Positions 1 through 7,981 of a stretch of DNA of 32,300 nucleotides are shown here, piece by piece. A program made the translations under genes and the position numbers. Each line of letters opens with the position of its first letter. The first letter of the stretch is position 1. This stretch comes from Phycisphaerales bacterium (lineage in GTDB: Bacteria; Planctomycetota; Phycisphaerae; UBA1845): positions 2,302,880 through 2,335,179 of the forward strand of contig CP070718.1 in NCBI GenBank assembly GCA_020350565.1, in the 5' to 3' direction. Below the pieces are notes generated by a model that made no database searches, was not told the origin of the DNA, and worked only from the letters and a program-made list of their open reading frames with translations.

Positions 1-1307
1 AGTTGCGTTTTCATCGGGACGATCTCGAGATCCATCCCGAACTGCAACGCCAGCAATTCGGCTGTTTCGTTTGGCAGGGTCATGTTGATATTGACCAGGA
101 TGTTGTGTTCATCCCTCAACACCTTGAAACACTGCATGAAGTTCAGACCCGTGGCCGAACAAAAATCCTTCATCCGGACCGGCTCATGCACTTTGGCCGT
201 AGGGATGTGCTCCGGCGCTGCCACGGCCACTTTGGTGGCCGCCTGCGCGCGCCGACGGAAGCGACGCCCACTGGCGCCGGCCAGCCGTTCCCCACGCTCG
301 ATAAGGTCGCGGTCTCGCCATTCGGCCATCTTCTCTGTGGCCTCGCGGGCTCGTCCGGCGGCTCGACGGGGGTTGACGCGTGCCCGCCGGCTGCCTCGTC
401 CACGTCGGCCCGTTGGAATCTCCCCGATGTCGGGCGTGGGAGGCAGTGCCCCGATCTTGAGCGTCGCCTCCCCTGCCCGGTCGCTGGGCCGGCGAGGCGC
501 GCGGTCCTGCGTCAGAGGCTCGTAGCGGACCACGCGAGGCCCCTTCAACTTGGTGGGTGTCGGGATGTTCTGTGGTCCCGCGGCGACCAGTGGCTCGGGC
601 TTCTCGGGTTCCCTCTTTTCCTTGCCAGGTTCGGTCGGTGGAGCTTTGGCCGCCGCCTTCCCGGCGTGAGGCTTCTCAGCTTCTGGGGCTTCTTCGGGCT
701 TCAACGGCGGGGCTTCAGCGGCCGGCAGAGCTTCCTCCTTCCCCGGTACTCCGGGCGCCGGTGCTGCACGCAGCGTTTCCGGTGGGAGGGGGATGGCTTT
801 GGGTCCGGCTCCCGTCGCCGGTGTTTCGGGCGCTGCCACGGCAGGCTCTTCTTCGAGCGCAGGCTTCGATTCCACTGGCGGCACTCGAACCGCTTCCTCC
901 GGCTCCGGTGCGGGCGCCTCGGCAACGGCCGCTGCAGCGGCAGGGATTTCCTCAGCGAGCGGGGCCTCGGCCGGGCTTATCGGCGGTTCTTCGAGTTTCG
1001 TCCTTGCCGCTTCCTGGATAGCCTTGGCTTCTGCGGGCTTGGCCTCGGCCACCTTCTTCGTAGTTCGCTTGCGCTTCGGCTTCACACGCACTTTTTTGAG
1101 ATCGATGCGCGCCGATGTTTCGATGGCCACCGTGCTCTCGCCCTCGCTGAACCACTCCTTGATCGTAGCGTACAGACCGGCGCTGACCGTCGACATGTGG
1201 TTCTTGACGACGTTGTCGAGCCCTTCGGCTTTGCACTTCTCGAGGATGACCTTGCTCGAGACGTTCAATTCCTTGGCCAGGTTGTGAACGCGCATCTTTT
1301 CGGCCAA
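1..1307 (-). CDS. infB: Translation initiation factor IF-2, N-terminal part (runs off the window)
   Basis: IF-2 is the GTPase that brings initiator tRNA to the 30S ribosome. About 435 codons are present; the G domain and everything after it lie beyond base 1. The protein opens with an IF2_N domain (residues about 5-55: AEKMRVHNLAKELNVSSKVI, then a helix ending in EWFSEG). A low-complexity Ala/Pro/Glu/Lys linker follows, then an Arg-rich stretch around residues 290-370. A second IF2_N-like domain sits at about 375-435 (FKVLRDEHNILVNINMTLP, then ETAELLALQFG), as usual just before the G domain. The start is TTG at 1307: GGGAG lies 7 bases upstream, whereas the in-frame ATG at 1295 would be too far from it. 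The frame is open to the window edge. It lies 167 bases after nusA on the same strand, the common nusA-infB order. Confidence 0.93.
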   Translation of the reverse strand, partial: MAEKMRVHNLAKELNVSSKVILEKCKAEGLDNVVKNHMSTVSAGLYATIKEWFSEGESTVAIETSARIDLKKVRVKPKRKRTTKKVAEAKPAEAKAIQEAARTKLEEPPISPAEAPLAEEIPAAAAAVAEAPAPEPEEAVRVPPVESKPALEEEPAVAAPETPATGAGPKAIPLPPETLRAAPAPGVPGKEEALPAAEAPPLKPEEAPEAEKPHAGKAAAKAPPTEPGKEKREPEKPEPLVAAGPQNIPTPTKLKGPRVVRYEPLTQDRAPRRPSDRAGEATLKIGALPPTPDIGEIPTGRRGRGSRRARVNPRRAAGRAREATEKMAEWRDRDLIERGERLAGASGRRFRRRAQAATKVAVAAPEHIPTAKVHEPVRMKDFCSATGLNFMQCFKVLRDEHNILVNINMTLPNETAELLALQFGMDLEIVPMKTQ

Positions 1308-1474
1308 GTTCAATCTCCCGCTAACCTGGGCCTAAACGGACTCGTCATCGGCTGCTGATGAGCGTTGAAGCCGGTTTCGTTCGGGCGTGCCGCCCAATGT
1401 TGCCCGTGGTACGGCTTGCCGGCCATGCCACATGTGTTCTCCGTTCCACCGCGGCGCAGAGCAGTTTTCCTATT

Positions 1475-2986
1475 TCACGCGGGCTCCTGACGCGTAGCGT
1501 CCGGAGATTCTCCCACCTCGTCCGAGGTCTTTTCTTCCGTGCTGGGTTCGTCCTCCGTTTCCGCATCCGCCTCGTGGCTTTGTCCCACTCTAGCAGCCGG
1601 CTCGTCGCTTGAAGAGGCGTCCACGTGATCCTCCTCAACCTGCCGTTCACTGTCGGCGGTTGAAACGCCCTCAGTGTCAGACGCTTCTGCGGCCTTGGCA
1701 TATTCAGCCTGGTCGGCTTCGGTCTCGGCGGTCTCCGCGACGGTCTCCAGCTCCAGATCGCTGTCCACCGTTGCAGGCTCGGTTCCTTCCTCAGTGGCCG
1801 CCTGTTCCTGCTCGGCCAGGACTCTCGCGGCCTCGGTTTCGGCAGCGAGCTGCTTGGCAGCAGCAGCGGCGGTCTCCGCAATTTGCTGCGCCGTCTCTTC
1901 GTCAAGTTCTAATGTACTTACCAACGGCTCCACGCCTACTTCCTCAATATCGGTCAAGGAGATCACGCCGATCGCAAGGAGCTTGTCGAGTACCAGGTCG
2001 CCCACACCGGGAATACCTTTGAGAACCCGCTCCATGTCATCCAGGCTCTTGTTGTATTCCGCCGGGGTCAGAATATCGATGTCCCAGCCGGTTAGCCGGG
2101 CCGCCAGACGCACGTTCTGGCCTCTCTTTCCGATCGCCAGCGACAACTGGTCTTCCGCCACAATCACGGTGGCCCGCCCCAGCTCAAAGCAGAGGAACGT
2201 CTCCTGCACCTCGGCCGGCTTCAGGGCGTTGGCGATCAGGATCTGCGACGACTCATTCCATCGGACGATGTCGATCTTCTCGCCACCAAGCTCGTCGACG
2301 ATGTTACGAATCCGGCTACCCCGGATGCCTACGCAGGCGCCGACGGCATCCACTTTCGCGTCAATGGAGGAAACGGCGACTTTGGTGCGATATCCGGCCT
2401 CGCGGGCCAATGCTCGGATTTCAATGATCCGCTCGCCGACCTCCGGGACCTCCAGCTCGAACAACCGCCTGATGTAGTCCGGGTGCGTTTGCGTGACCAG
2501 GATGCGGACCCGATTCCGCTCTTCGCGCACGTCCAGGATCATGGCACGCACCCGCTCGCCGATGTGATGCGTCTCGCCCGGGATTTGCTCGCTCCTGGGA
2601 AGGAAGCCTTCTCCTCGCCCCAGATTCAGGATCAGGGCACCTTTCTCGATCTGCGTGACGGAGCCGGTGACGACCTGTCCCACGCGGGCGGAATACTCCT
2701 CAAAGATCGCGTTCCGCTCATCCTCGCGGTTCTTCTGGATCATGACCTGTTTGGCGGTCTGGGCGGCGATGCGGCCTACGGTCTTCATATCCACAGGCTC
2801 GCCGTCGACGGCCGCCCGCACCTCTCCGCTGACTCGATCGATTTGAACGTCGATCTCCGAATCCTCACGATTGGCCTTACGGATGGCGGAGTGGATCGCC
2901 GTCTGGAGGTTCTCGAAGATATTGTCCTTGTCGACGTTCTTGTCGCGGCTGATCGAGTCAACGAGTCTTAGAAGATCGGTATTCAT
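1475..2986 (-). CDS. nusA: Transcription termination/antitermination factor NusA with long acidic tail
   Basis: NusA binds RNA polymerase and nascent RNA and modulates pausing, termination and antitermination. The 503-residue product has the NusA N-terminal domain (about 1-125, starting MNTDLLRLVDSISRDKNV). An S1 domain follows (about 130-200, including GFLPRSEQIPGE), then the KH1/KH2 region (about 200-345, with GVRGSRI-like VGIRGSRIRNIV and LAIGKRGQNVRLA). A helix-hairpin-helix segment lies around 345-385 (GIPGVGDLVLDKLLAIG). The last 110 or so residues are an unstructured tail dominated by Glu, Asp, Ala, Thr and Ser. An acidic C-terminus occurs in many NusA proteins but this one is long. 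No rimP precedes it. The 216 bases between nusA and the upstream terminator show no convincing promoter, so nusA may depend on readthrough from the strong promoter near 3575. Confidence 0.97.
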   Translation of the reverse strand: MNTDLLRLVDSISRDKNVDKDNIFENLQTAIHSAIRKANREDSEIDVQIDRVSGEVRAAVDGEPVDMKTVGRIAAQTAKQVMIQKNREDERNAIFEEYSARVGQVVTGSVTQIEKGALILNLGRGEGFLPRSEQIPGETHHIGERVRAMILDVREERNRVRILVTQTHPDYIRRLFELEVPEVGERIIEIRALAREAGYRTKVAVSSIDAKVDAVGACVGIRGSRIRNIVDELGGEKIDIVRWNESSQILIANALKPAEVQETFLCFELGRATVIVAEDQLSLAIGKRGQNVRLAARLTGWDIDILTPAEYNKSLDDMERVLKGIPGVGDLVLDKLLAIGVISLTDIEEVGVEPLVSTLELDEETAQQIAETAAAAAKQLAAETEAARVLAEQEQAATEEGTEPATVDSDLELETVAETAETEADQAEYAKAAEASDTEGVSTADSERQVEEDHVDASSSDEPAARVGQSHEADAETEDEPSTEEKTSDEVGESPDATRQEPA

Positions 2987-3202
2987 CCCTGGTTCCCGTC
3001 AGCCGGTCTTGATCGCTTCCGGCTAGGCTACCGTCCTTAAGCAACGACTCAGCGAGCCCTCTTCCTTATCGAGCCGCCGATGTCGGAAAGGCCATCGGAA
3101 CGGCGTCTGAACGGGGAGACCGACGCCTGCCGCGGCATGCCTCCCGCCCTGACCACGGGCGGCCCAACATCACCTTGCCGGGTCGAGCAGGCCGCAGTGG
3201 CT

Positions 3203-3237
3203 AAAAAAAAGCGTGGGCGCAAATCCAAAACCCACGC
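3203..3237 (-). terminator. Intrinsic terminator of the unidentified RNA
   Basis: On the minus strand GCGTGGG (3237-3231) pairs perfectly with CCCACGC (3217-3211) around a 13-base loop and is followed directly by eight T residues (3210-3203). It lies 216 bases before nusA, so it either ends a stand-alone RNA or acts as an attenuator of the nusA-infB operon. Confidence 0.85.
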
Positions 3238-3557
3238 GGAGTCGAAAACGCGGCAGAATGGATCCTGCAGCTCAAGGCATCGCGACACTCCGATCGCCGT
3301 GGCGGATCCCCATCGACCAAGAGCGTGTAAACCCGTGCTGGATTAATTCAGCCAACACGGTGAACAACTCCCAATGATGGTCGAGCAAAGCGTGCCATTG
3401 AGATCGCCGTTTCCGTCCGCTTACCGCACGACTCCACGTATACGCGCCCGCAGCCCTTACAAGGCTCGCAGGGCCACAGCCGCGACTCCCCGAGCTTCCA
3501 GCCGGGGCAATTGCCTACACTCCCCCCGTTCCTTCATCGAGGAAGGTTCAAGGGAGT
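3203..3557 (-). ncRNA. Unidentified structured RNA, stand-alone or nusA-operon leader
   Basis: A sigma-70 promoter at 3562-3589 and an intrinsic terminator at 3203-3237 delimit a transcript of about 355 nt with no plausible reading frame. Hairpins can be read directly. The 5' end has CACTCCC pairing with GGGAGTG around an inner CCTTC/GAAGG. Next comes a CCCCG/CGGGG hairpin with a GGA loop. A long helix is built from GCCC..GC/GC..GGGC and AGCC/GGCU. CCGTGTTGG pairs with CCAGCACGG, a 9-bp stem at about 3323-3350. A long-range helix GCUGUGGC/GCCACGGC joins the two halves. I looked for the tmRNA T-arm and tag, the RNase P core (GAGGAAAGUCC), the SRP GGAAGGAAGCAGC motif and the closing stem of 6S RNA and found none. 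The lack of a clear second promoter before nusA also allows it to be an attenuating leader. Confidence 0.6.
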
Positions 3558-3561
3558 GGTG

Positions 3562-3589
3562 ATTATAAACCGACCCGTTTCCCTGTCAA
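3562..3589 (-). promoter_or_regulatory. Consensus sigma-70 promoter
   Basis: On the minus strand TTGACA (3589-3584) and TATAAT (3567-3562) are both perfect consensus, with a 16-bp spacer. Transcription should start near 3557 and run toward nusA. A perfect pair of hexamers is rare by chance in a window of this size and composition, and the matching terminator downstream supports it. Confidence 0.85.
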
Positions 3590-3600
3590 TTGCGTTATGG

Positions 3601-3980
3601 ATTCCGTCTGGATTGGCTGTAGGACCCCGAAAAGGCGGCGGATGTGCAGCAGATTGCACGGTTCCTGCCTAATCGGGGGGCTGGGGCCGGCCCTGACGAA
3701 AGGTCTGACAGCTCAGACGGTGTCACCCGGAATAGGCTCGACCGTAGAATGGCGGCGCGCCCGCATAAGAGGCGCTCGTTGCCGCGCCAAGGCGAGTAGC
3801 ATGGCGGCAGGGGGGGCTGATGCCATGCCCGTATCTGCCCTCATGGCCCGAGCAGCTGAAATCCGATGGTGGGACTAGGTGCGTTACGGGGCGCGGTGCC
3901 ACGCTGGGCGACGGATGCCCGCGCTGGGCCCGGACGTACGCGACATCAATTAGGCGGTCAATGTTTGCGGAGGCAAAAGG
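3601..3980. other. Intergenic stretch, nothing recognised
   Basis: This gap separates the divergent nusA-side promoter (minus) and the lipoprotein gene (plus). Short open frames occur, but none has a ribosome binding site or recognisable sequence. It must hold the promoter of the lipoprotein gene, yet I see no convincing -35/-10 pair. Confidence 0.5.
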
Positions 3981-4523
3981 ATGAAACGTCAGTCTGCTCT
4001 CTTCGTCGCTGTCCCAGCGCTCATTCTTCTGCTCCTGCTCGGTTGCGCGGACGAAGCGATTCTCGAAATGCTGCTGGATGAAAGCACTGCCGCGGGGGCA
4101 GAGACGCCCAATGAGAACGTAGCGTTGGAGCCGCTCCCTGAGGCCCGGGTTGCGGTCCGTTTTGCCAACGCGACGCTCAACGAGGCCGTCAACGTCCAGT
4201 TCTACGCATCCAGCGACGTCCTTGAACAGGTGCCGGACGACCTCTTCGCAGATCCGGAGAACCTGGTGACGGCCAGTCTGGGTATCGCCGGGACCGGGCT
4301 GATCGAGCCTGGGGAGAAGGATGAGATCACCCTGGATTGCGATGAGAACCTCATCTTCGGCACAGCGGGCGGGCTCTTCCTCGATAACGAGTCGGGCGAC
4401 GAGCGTGGCAACGGCGAGAGGCGTTGGGTGGAGCAGCGAGCTTTGGGCGTCTGTGGCGGGACGGTGACGTTCGTGTTCACCCGCGAGGGCGAGAGTTTCC
4501 GCACGCGCCTGACGGTCAAGTAA
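3981..4523 (+). CDS. Predicted lipoprotein of unknown function
   Basis: A 180-residue protein with a lipoprotein signal: MKRQ, a hydrophobic run rich in Leu/Ile, then a lipobox ending LLGC, with the lipidated Cys at residue 22. After the anchor comes a short acidic, low-complexity linker and then a region of alternating hydrophobic strands (VAVRFANATLNEAVNVQFYA, then later EKDEITLDC). This resembles a small beta-sandwich with two or three cysteines. I do not recognise the family. The start is secure: GGAGG lies 7 bases before ATG. Both neighbours are separate units, so context gives no function. The first mature residue is Ala, and lipid sorting rules are not established for this phylum. Confidence 0.8.
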   Translation: MKRQSALFVAVPALILLLLLGCADEAILEMLLDESTAAGAETPNENVALEPLPEARVAVRFANATLNEAVNVQFYASSDVLEQVPDDLFADPENLVTASLGIAGTGLIEPGEKDEITLDCDENLIFGTAGGLFLDNESGDERGNGERRWVEQRALGVCGGTVTFVFTREGESFRTRLTVK

Positions 4524-4821
4524 GCAGCCCGTTCACGATCATTTCCTTTGCAGCCGGCGTGGGTGACCGAGGTATATGAAGGTGAGGCCGTGCGCTGAAA
4601 AAGGGGACCGGCTCCGAATAGAAGCCCACTGACGCCTGTGCGAACGTCGCTTGTCGAGGCGCCTGTCATCTTCATCGACCGACAGGTAACGCGGCTTATT
4701 GACCGGCGGAGGGGCTAACCTTCGCTGGCGCGTGGCGTCCAGCTATTTGGTGTCGGGGCGGCACCGGCCTGTTGGAACTGGGCGAGGCGTTCGCTCGGCG
4801 GCATGAACGGAGGCGTTCGTT
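4524..4821. other. Intergenic stretch with a possible REP-like element
   Basis: About 300 bases between the lipoprotein gene and the hydrolase-like gene. The only notable sequence is the REP-like string at 4597-4616, annotated separately. I see no clear terminator or promoter. Confidence 0.5.
4597..4616 (+). repeat. Possible REP-like palindromic-repeat remnant
   Basis: The string GAAAAAGGGGACCGGCTCC resembles intergenic repeats of the form AAAAAGGGGACxGGCT, which I recall from several phyla near REP-associated transposases. There is only one copy in the window and no partner half, so this rests on resemblance alone. Confidence 0.2.
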
Positions 4822-6165
4822 ATGACCGGCTTTTTCCTGCACCTTTTGATTTGCTGGTATCCGTGTTTAACGAACAGCACAGCGACTGAACCGGAAGCCC
4901 GCGCCCTGGGCGAACTCGTGCAGGCCTATTTCGAGACGGCCGACGCAAAGCGAAGAGACGAGCTGGCGGGCGACATCATCACGGCATCCAAGGACGATTG
5001 GCGCGTGGTGGCCGACACGTTTGCCATGCTGCAGCTTTGGCCGAGGGTGCCACGGGACGGCACGATCATCATGCCGGCCTCTTCTCCAAAGGAGCTTCGA
5101 GTTCTTTATCAGGTGCCGCATACTTATGATCCCTCGAAGCGTTACCCCCTGTTGATCTGTCTGCCACACGCAGGGGCGATGCCGGAAGGTCTTTTTGGCC
5201 TGATAGAGAAGTACCTGGGTGATGTTCTGCCGGAATTCGTTGTCGTCGTGCCGTCGACGCCCGGGCAGACGACGTTCCATCGTCCGTCGAAGGAGCCCCT
5301 CGACGTGCGCGAGCTTGTCCGCGCGATCCGCGGTCAAATCCACGTGGATACGGATCGCACGTATCTTATGGGATTGGCAGAGGGCGGCGATGCGGCGTGG
5401 ATGGCGGCACTGGCTCATCCGGACCTGTTCGCCGGAGTGATTTCGCACGTTGGCTATCCGCGCATTCCGTACCCCGATCAGGTCTACCCGTTCTACCTGG
5501 AGAACCTGCGAGGCCTTCCGGTGCTTACGGTCTGGCATGTCCCCAGCGAGAAATGGACGACGGGCGAGCGGGTGGATCTGGTGCATCGGCACAACAGCGC
5601 GTTGGTGGACCTCGCGAATCGTCAAGGCCTCCCGATCCACGGTGCAGCGCTGGAGTGGCCGGCTCCGGAGGCGCCGATGTTCCCATCTGAACTGGCGGTG
5701 CCGATTCTCGAGAAGCGTCGTGCGAGCGGCCCTCGGGCAGTCTGCCACTGGTTTCGTTATCCCTCGCAGGGCCACGCCGGCTGGGTGCGCGTATTGAAGT
5801 TCCGCGGTGACGTATGGGAGGATCAGCAGCTTTCAATTGCCGCACGGCCCACCGTGGACTTTGATGCCTACGTGCGGGAGGTAATCCAGTCCAAGCTCGC
5901 CTACCTGGGTGGCCGCATCGAAGGCCAGCTTGTGGAAGTCGAGACGCGTGGGTGCGAGGGCATTGAAGTCATGCTCGGTCCGGACTTCGTCGACTTCGAG
6001 CGGCCCGTAACCATAACGATCAACGGGACGGGACGCGTGAGGAGCGAAATCATCCGTCCGGATATCCGGACCATGCTCACCGGCGCCTGCGAAGAATGGG
6101 ACTTTCAACGGCTCATTCTGGCTCGCATGTCGTTCACAGTAAAATCCGATGCAACAGATGAGTGA
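4822..6165 (+). CDS. Alpha/beta-hydrolase-like protein lacking the nucleophile serine
   Basis: The 447-residue product has an esterase/PHB-depolymerase-like fold. A short helical N-terminal region (about 25-75) precedes the core (about 90-275, with a YPLLICLPHAG strand and oxyanion-loop region). The core is followed by a C-terminal beta domain (about 340-440, AYLGGRIEGQLVEVET and VDFERPVTITING). That domain is typical of large esterase-like proteins in planctomycetes. The elbow that normally reads GLSMGG reads GLAEGG here: Ala186 (codon GCA) stands where the catalytic Ser belongs. A His in SQGHAGW (318) may be the remnant triad His. It is probably catalytically inactive, or uses another residue. 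GGAGG lies 8 bases before the ATG. The N-terminus is hydrophobic, but I see no clean signal-peptidase site. Confidence 0.8.
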   Translation: MTGFFLHLLICWYPCLTNSTATEPEARALGELVQAYFETADAKRRDELAGDIITASKDDWRVVADTFAMLQLWPRVPRDGTIIMPASSPKELRVLYQVPHTYDPSKRYPLLICLPHAGAMPEGLFGLIEKYLGDVLPEFVVVVPSTPGQTTFHRPSKEPLDVRELVRAIRGQIHVDTDRTYLMGLAEGGDAAWMAALAHPDLFAGVISHVGYPRIPYPDQVYPFYLENLRGLPVLTVWHVPSEKWTTGERVDLVHRHNSALVDLANRQGLPIHGAALEWPAPEAPMFPSELAVPILEKRRASGPRAVCHWFRYPSQGHAGWVRVLKFRGDVWEDQQLSIAARPTVDFDAYVREVIQSKLAYLGGRIEGQLVEVETRGCEGIEVMLGPDFVDFERPVTITINGTGRVRSEIIRPDIRTMLTGACEEWDFQRLILARMSFTVKSDATDE

Positions 6166-6252
6166 TTATCGCTACCGGTTTTGCCGCGGGCGGATGAACG
6201 TGAGTCGGCGCCTGTCTTGTCAACGGCGTCTGGGTCGATATAGTGCATAATC

Positions 6253-7866
6253 ATGGCGCTTTTACGGTACATCGATGAACAGGGGCACTTGAAGACGAAG
6301 ACGCTGCTGGCGGACCCGGTGGTGATCGGTCGGGCTCCGACCTGTCAGCTCGTTCTGCCGAGTGACATGCTTTCGCGCGAGCACGCCCGCATCGAGCTGG
6401 TCAGCGACGGGCGCTACAGCATCCGCGACCTGGGGGCCCGCAACAAGACTTACGTTTGCGGCCAACTGGTCAGCGAGACGCTGCTCAACGCCGGTGACAT
6501 CATCCGCCTGGGCGACCGGGTGATCGAGTTCCTCGACGAAGGCGGGCCCCGGGAGAAGATCGATCTCGACTTCCTCACCCCCGACGACCGAGAACCGCCG
6601 GACTGCGGATGGATCAAAATCCGGGCCCCGCTCACTCTCAGCGTGAAACAGGTGGAGAAGCTGGCCTGTCTCACGGGGCATCTGGCGATGACCTCCCGGC
6701 CCGAGGACTTCGCCGACGCGGTTCTTTCCGGCGCGCTGTTGGACTTCGGCGCGGAGCGCGGTTTCGTTGCCCTTCGCGGTGAAAGCAAGCGCGAGCTGCG
6801 CGTGATTGCACATCGTTCACTGATCCAGCCAAAGGGAGGCTCACTCACGCCTGTCAGTGAGTCCTTCGTGATGGCTGCGTTGCTGCAGTCGGTAGCCGGT
6901 CGATATCCGGAATCCACGGCCAAGGTGGACTTGAAATCGGGTTACGCTGCAACGGCGATGGTTGCACCCCTCACGTTCCGCGGGGAAGTGGTCGGTATCA
7001 TCTACGTGGACCGCCCCGCGTCGAACCGAACCTTTCCCGCCGCTTCGGAGCACATGATGGCCGCGGTCGGTGCCCACCTCGGTGCGGTGATGGCCGAGTC
7101 TTCGCGCCGTCTGGTCGATTCCGCTACTCGCGAGGGGGCCGCGTGGATGTCGACGCTGCGCCGTCTCCAGGCGGCGATGGCCGCTCCCGTGGCTTCGAGC
7201 GAGACATTCGACGTCGGAACGAAGACCTTCCCCGGTCGCGCTCGTTGCGGCGACATGTGCGACGTCCTGCATCTTGATCCTCAGCGTTGTGCGGCGGTGA
7301 CCGTCGATGCGGGGGGGCACGGGCTGACCGGTCTGGCTCAGGCGTCCGCCATCTGCATGGCCATTCGCAGTACGTTGGCAGTGTCCGACGACGCGCTGAT
7401 GGATCCGGCGCTGATGTTCGGCGCGATCAACGAAGCGATCGCCTCATCGCCGACGCGTCAAGTGGTTCCCTGTACTTATGTCGGGATCGATCTGGCAAGC
7501 GGGAAGGTTGCCTACATCAATGCCGGCGGCATGCCTCCGCTGTTGATGGTCGGCCCGGGACGCCTGATCACGCTCGATCATCCGTCGCTGGTGCTGGGTG
7601 TCGATCCGGATTACACCTACGAAGTCACCCGGGTAGACCTTCCGGATCACTTTCGGCTGGTCTCCTATACGGACGGATTGGTGGAGTCGACGAACACTGC
7701 CGGGGAGGCGCTGGGGCACCAGCGTCTTCACGATGCCCTTCTGGATCGGGAGGCGTTCAAGGATCTGGACCACGTGCTTCAGACGGTCAAGGACGTGTGG
7801 GACACACATCTTTCAGGCTCGGAGCCGGACGACGACGCTTCCCTGTTGGTGATCAGCCGCGGATAG
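6253..7866 (+). CDS. FHA-GAF-PP2C (SpoIIE/RsbU-type) serine phosphatase
   Basis: A 537-residue cytoplasmic signalling protein with three domains. The FHA domain (about 5-95) has GR at 26-27, S41-R-E-H and N64-K, the phosphothreonine-binding residues. A GAF-like sensor domain covers about 140-285. The SpoIIE-type PP2C phosphatase domain covers about 320-535. Metal-binding acids are retained: GD at 333-334 with D337, VDAGGHG with D352, TDG with D474 and the DDD cluster at 526-528. Proteins of this type usually dephosphorylate an anti-sigma antagonist or other phosphoserine protein. Here the FHA domain would tether the enzyme to a phosphorylated partner; this is inference. No kinase or antagonist gene is adjacent. 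The ATG has no strong ribosome binding site. The gspE-type gene follows 115 bases downstream on the same strand. Confidence 0.9.
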   Translation: MALLRYIDEQGHLKTKTLLADPVVIGRAPTCQLVLPSDMLSREHARIELVSDGRYSIRDLGARNKTYVCGQLVSETLLNAGDIIRLGDRVIEFLDEGGPREKIDLDFLTPDDREPPDCGWIKIRAPLTLSVKQVEKLACLTGHLAMTSRPEDFADAVLSGALLDFGAERGFVALRGESKRELRVIAHRSLIQPKGGSLTPVSESFVMAALLQSVAGRYPESTAKVDLKSGYAATAMVAPLTFRGEVVGIIYVDRPASNRTFPAASEHMMAAVGAHLGAVMAESSRRLVDSATREGAAWMSTLRRLQAAMAAPVASSETFDVGTKTFPGRARCGDMCDVLHLDPQRCAAVTVDAGGHGLTGLAQASAICMAIRSTLAVSDDALMDPALMFGAINEAIASSPTRQVVPCTYVGIDLASGKVAYINAGGMPPLLMVGPGRLITLDHPSLVLGVDPDYTYEVTRVDLPDHFRLVSYTDGLVESTNTAGEALGHQRLHDALLDREAFKDLDHVLQTVKDVWDTHLSGSEPDDDASLLVISRG

Positions 7867-7981
7867 CGTGTGGAGCCTTCCTGAGTGCATTCTCCGAGTC
7901 ACGCGGGGTGCAGGTTCTTGTTCATCGTTGCCGGGCAGATGGTCACAGATTGCGGCTCGCGCTTTTGAAGGAGTCTGAGTC

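Noticed and set aside
3-1358. Long open frame on the plus strand opposite infB
   Set aside because: It is the codon-aligned shadow of infB, whose translation shows both IF2_N domains.
1332-1433. A 33-codon open frame on the minus strand between nusA and infB, with GGAG 5 bases before its ATG
   Set aside because: No similarity to YlxR or L7Ae-type proteins that sit there in other bacteria, and the composition looks like spacer. The ribosome binding site match alone is not enough.
3080-3346. Open frames on both strands across the unidentified RNA
   Set aside because: Promoter and terminator on the minus strand explain the region better, and neither frame shows domain-like sequence or a ribosome binding site.
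3203-3557. The unidentified RNA as tmRNA, RNase P RNA, SRP RNA, 6S RNA or a T-box
   Set aside because: Core motifs of each (T-arm with tag frame, GAGGAAAGUCC core, GGAAGGAAGCAGC, end-to-end closing stem, T-box sequence) were not found.
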